In this document: piece after piece, positions 45,259 through 45,556 of the stretch
How positions within the stretch are numbered: position 1 is the stretch's first letter
Layout: the number at the start of each line of letters is the position of its first letter
From: Lingula anatina
Taxonomy: Eukaryota > Brachiopoda > Lingulata > Lingulida > Lingulidae
Assembly: GCF_001039355.2 (NCBI RefSeq)
Contig: NW_019775758.1
Span: 823,567-869,122 of the forward strand
DNA length: 45,556 nucleotides
Direction: 5' to 3'
The notes under the pieces: generated by a model
The model's database searches: none
What the model saw: only the letters and a program-made list of their open reading frames with translations
Told to the model about the DNA's origin: nothing
Program-made: the position numbers and the translations under genes

Positions 45259-45556
45259 ACAATGTCCATCGTAAATGGATGTACTGTATTTAATTCAAAC
45301 ACATTACCCTCACAATATTTCTATATAGGGCCTATACTTCCATGTACATGTACTAGTATGTTCTATACATAAAAATATTATTAAAACAGAACCGATAATT
45401 TCCCCTATTTAATCAAGGATTTTTTCGATAATCATTCACACATCGAATATACATATGTATTATAATACAGTCCCATATAATGAAGTCGGAGATTTTGAAC
45501 AATTTATTGACACTTTATCACAGGTCCCTGGTAAGGATTGCCGGGGGGGGGGGGGG

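Overview
This is a eukaryotic window. Every real gene is split by GT-AG introns, microsatellites and transposon debris are abundant, and there are no operons. A marine invertebrate is likely. An amphioxus-like or lophotrochozoan source fits the CR1/L2-like retrotransposon ends, Harbinger and mariner MITEs, a DIRS-like ORF and a CHST-type sulfotransferase, but the sequence alone does not fix the species. The window ends in a poly-G run and contains one 540-base assembly gap, which is also flanked by poly-G.

The core is a tandem array of three paralogous genes on the + strand: 2462-8657, 20694-28043 and 30796-38501. Each encodes a secreted subtilase (peptidase S8, proteinase K/aqualysin-like) of 496, 430 and 490 aa. 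I assembled all three by hand. Each has nine coding exons with the same intron phases, and the three frames stay open from ATG to stop. Protein order is signal peptide, low-complexity Asn-rich segment, a short conserved GASVI-x-x-PLNS segment, an inhibitor-I9-like prodomain, then a catalytic domain with Asp, His, oxyanion Asn and Ser in place. Genes 1 and 3 carry about 50 residues of poly-Asn interrupted by a GYGFFLYNP motif; gene 2 has lost it. Genes 1 and 3 also share about 2 kb of collinear 5' flank with a TATA box and an apparent 5'UTR intron.

Between genes 1 and 2 (10.2-20.3 kb) lies accessory DNA. A recent 2.6-kb tandem duplication is bounded by CT/CA microsatellites, and its second copy alone carries a 691-bp Harbinger-type MITE. 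A decayed non-LTR reverse transcriptase lies on the - strand and a 525-bp mariner-type MITE follows. The introns hold further retrotransposon ends, a foldback element family, a minisatellite and simple repeats. Gene 3 has a gag-like retroelement ORF inserted in its last intron, running up to the splice acceptor of the exon that carries the catalytic Ser.

At 41398-45070 lies an unrelated four-exon gene for a Golgi type II carbohydrate sulfotransferase of 488 aa with clear 5'- and 3'-PAPS binding motifs. The protease array and the sulfotransferase are neighbours without an evident functional link.
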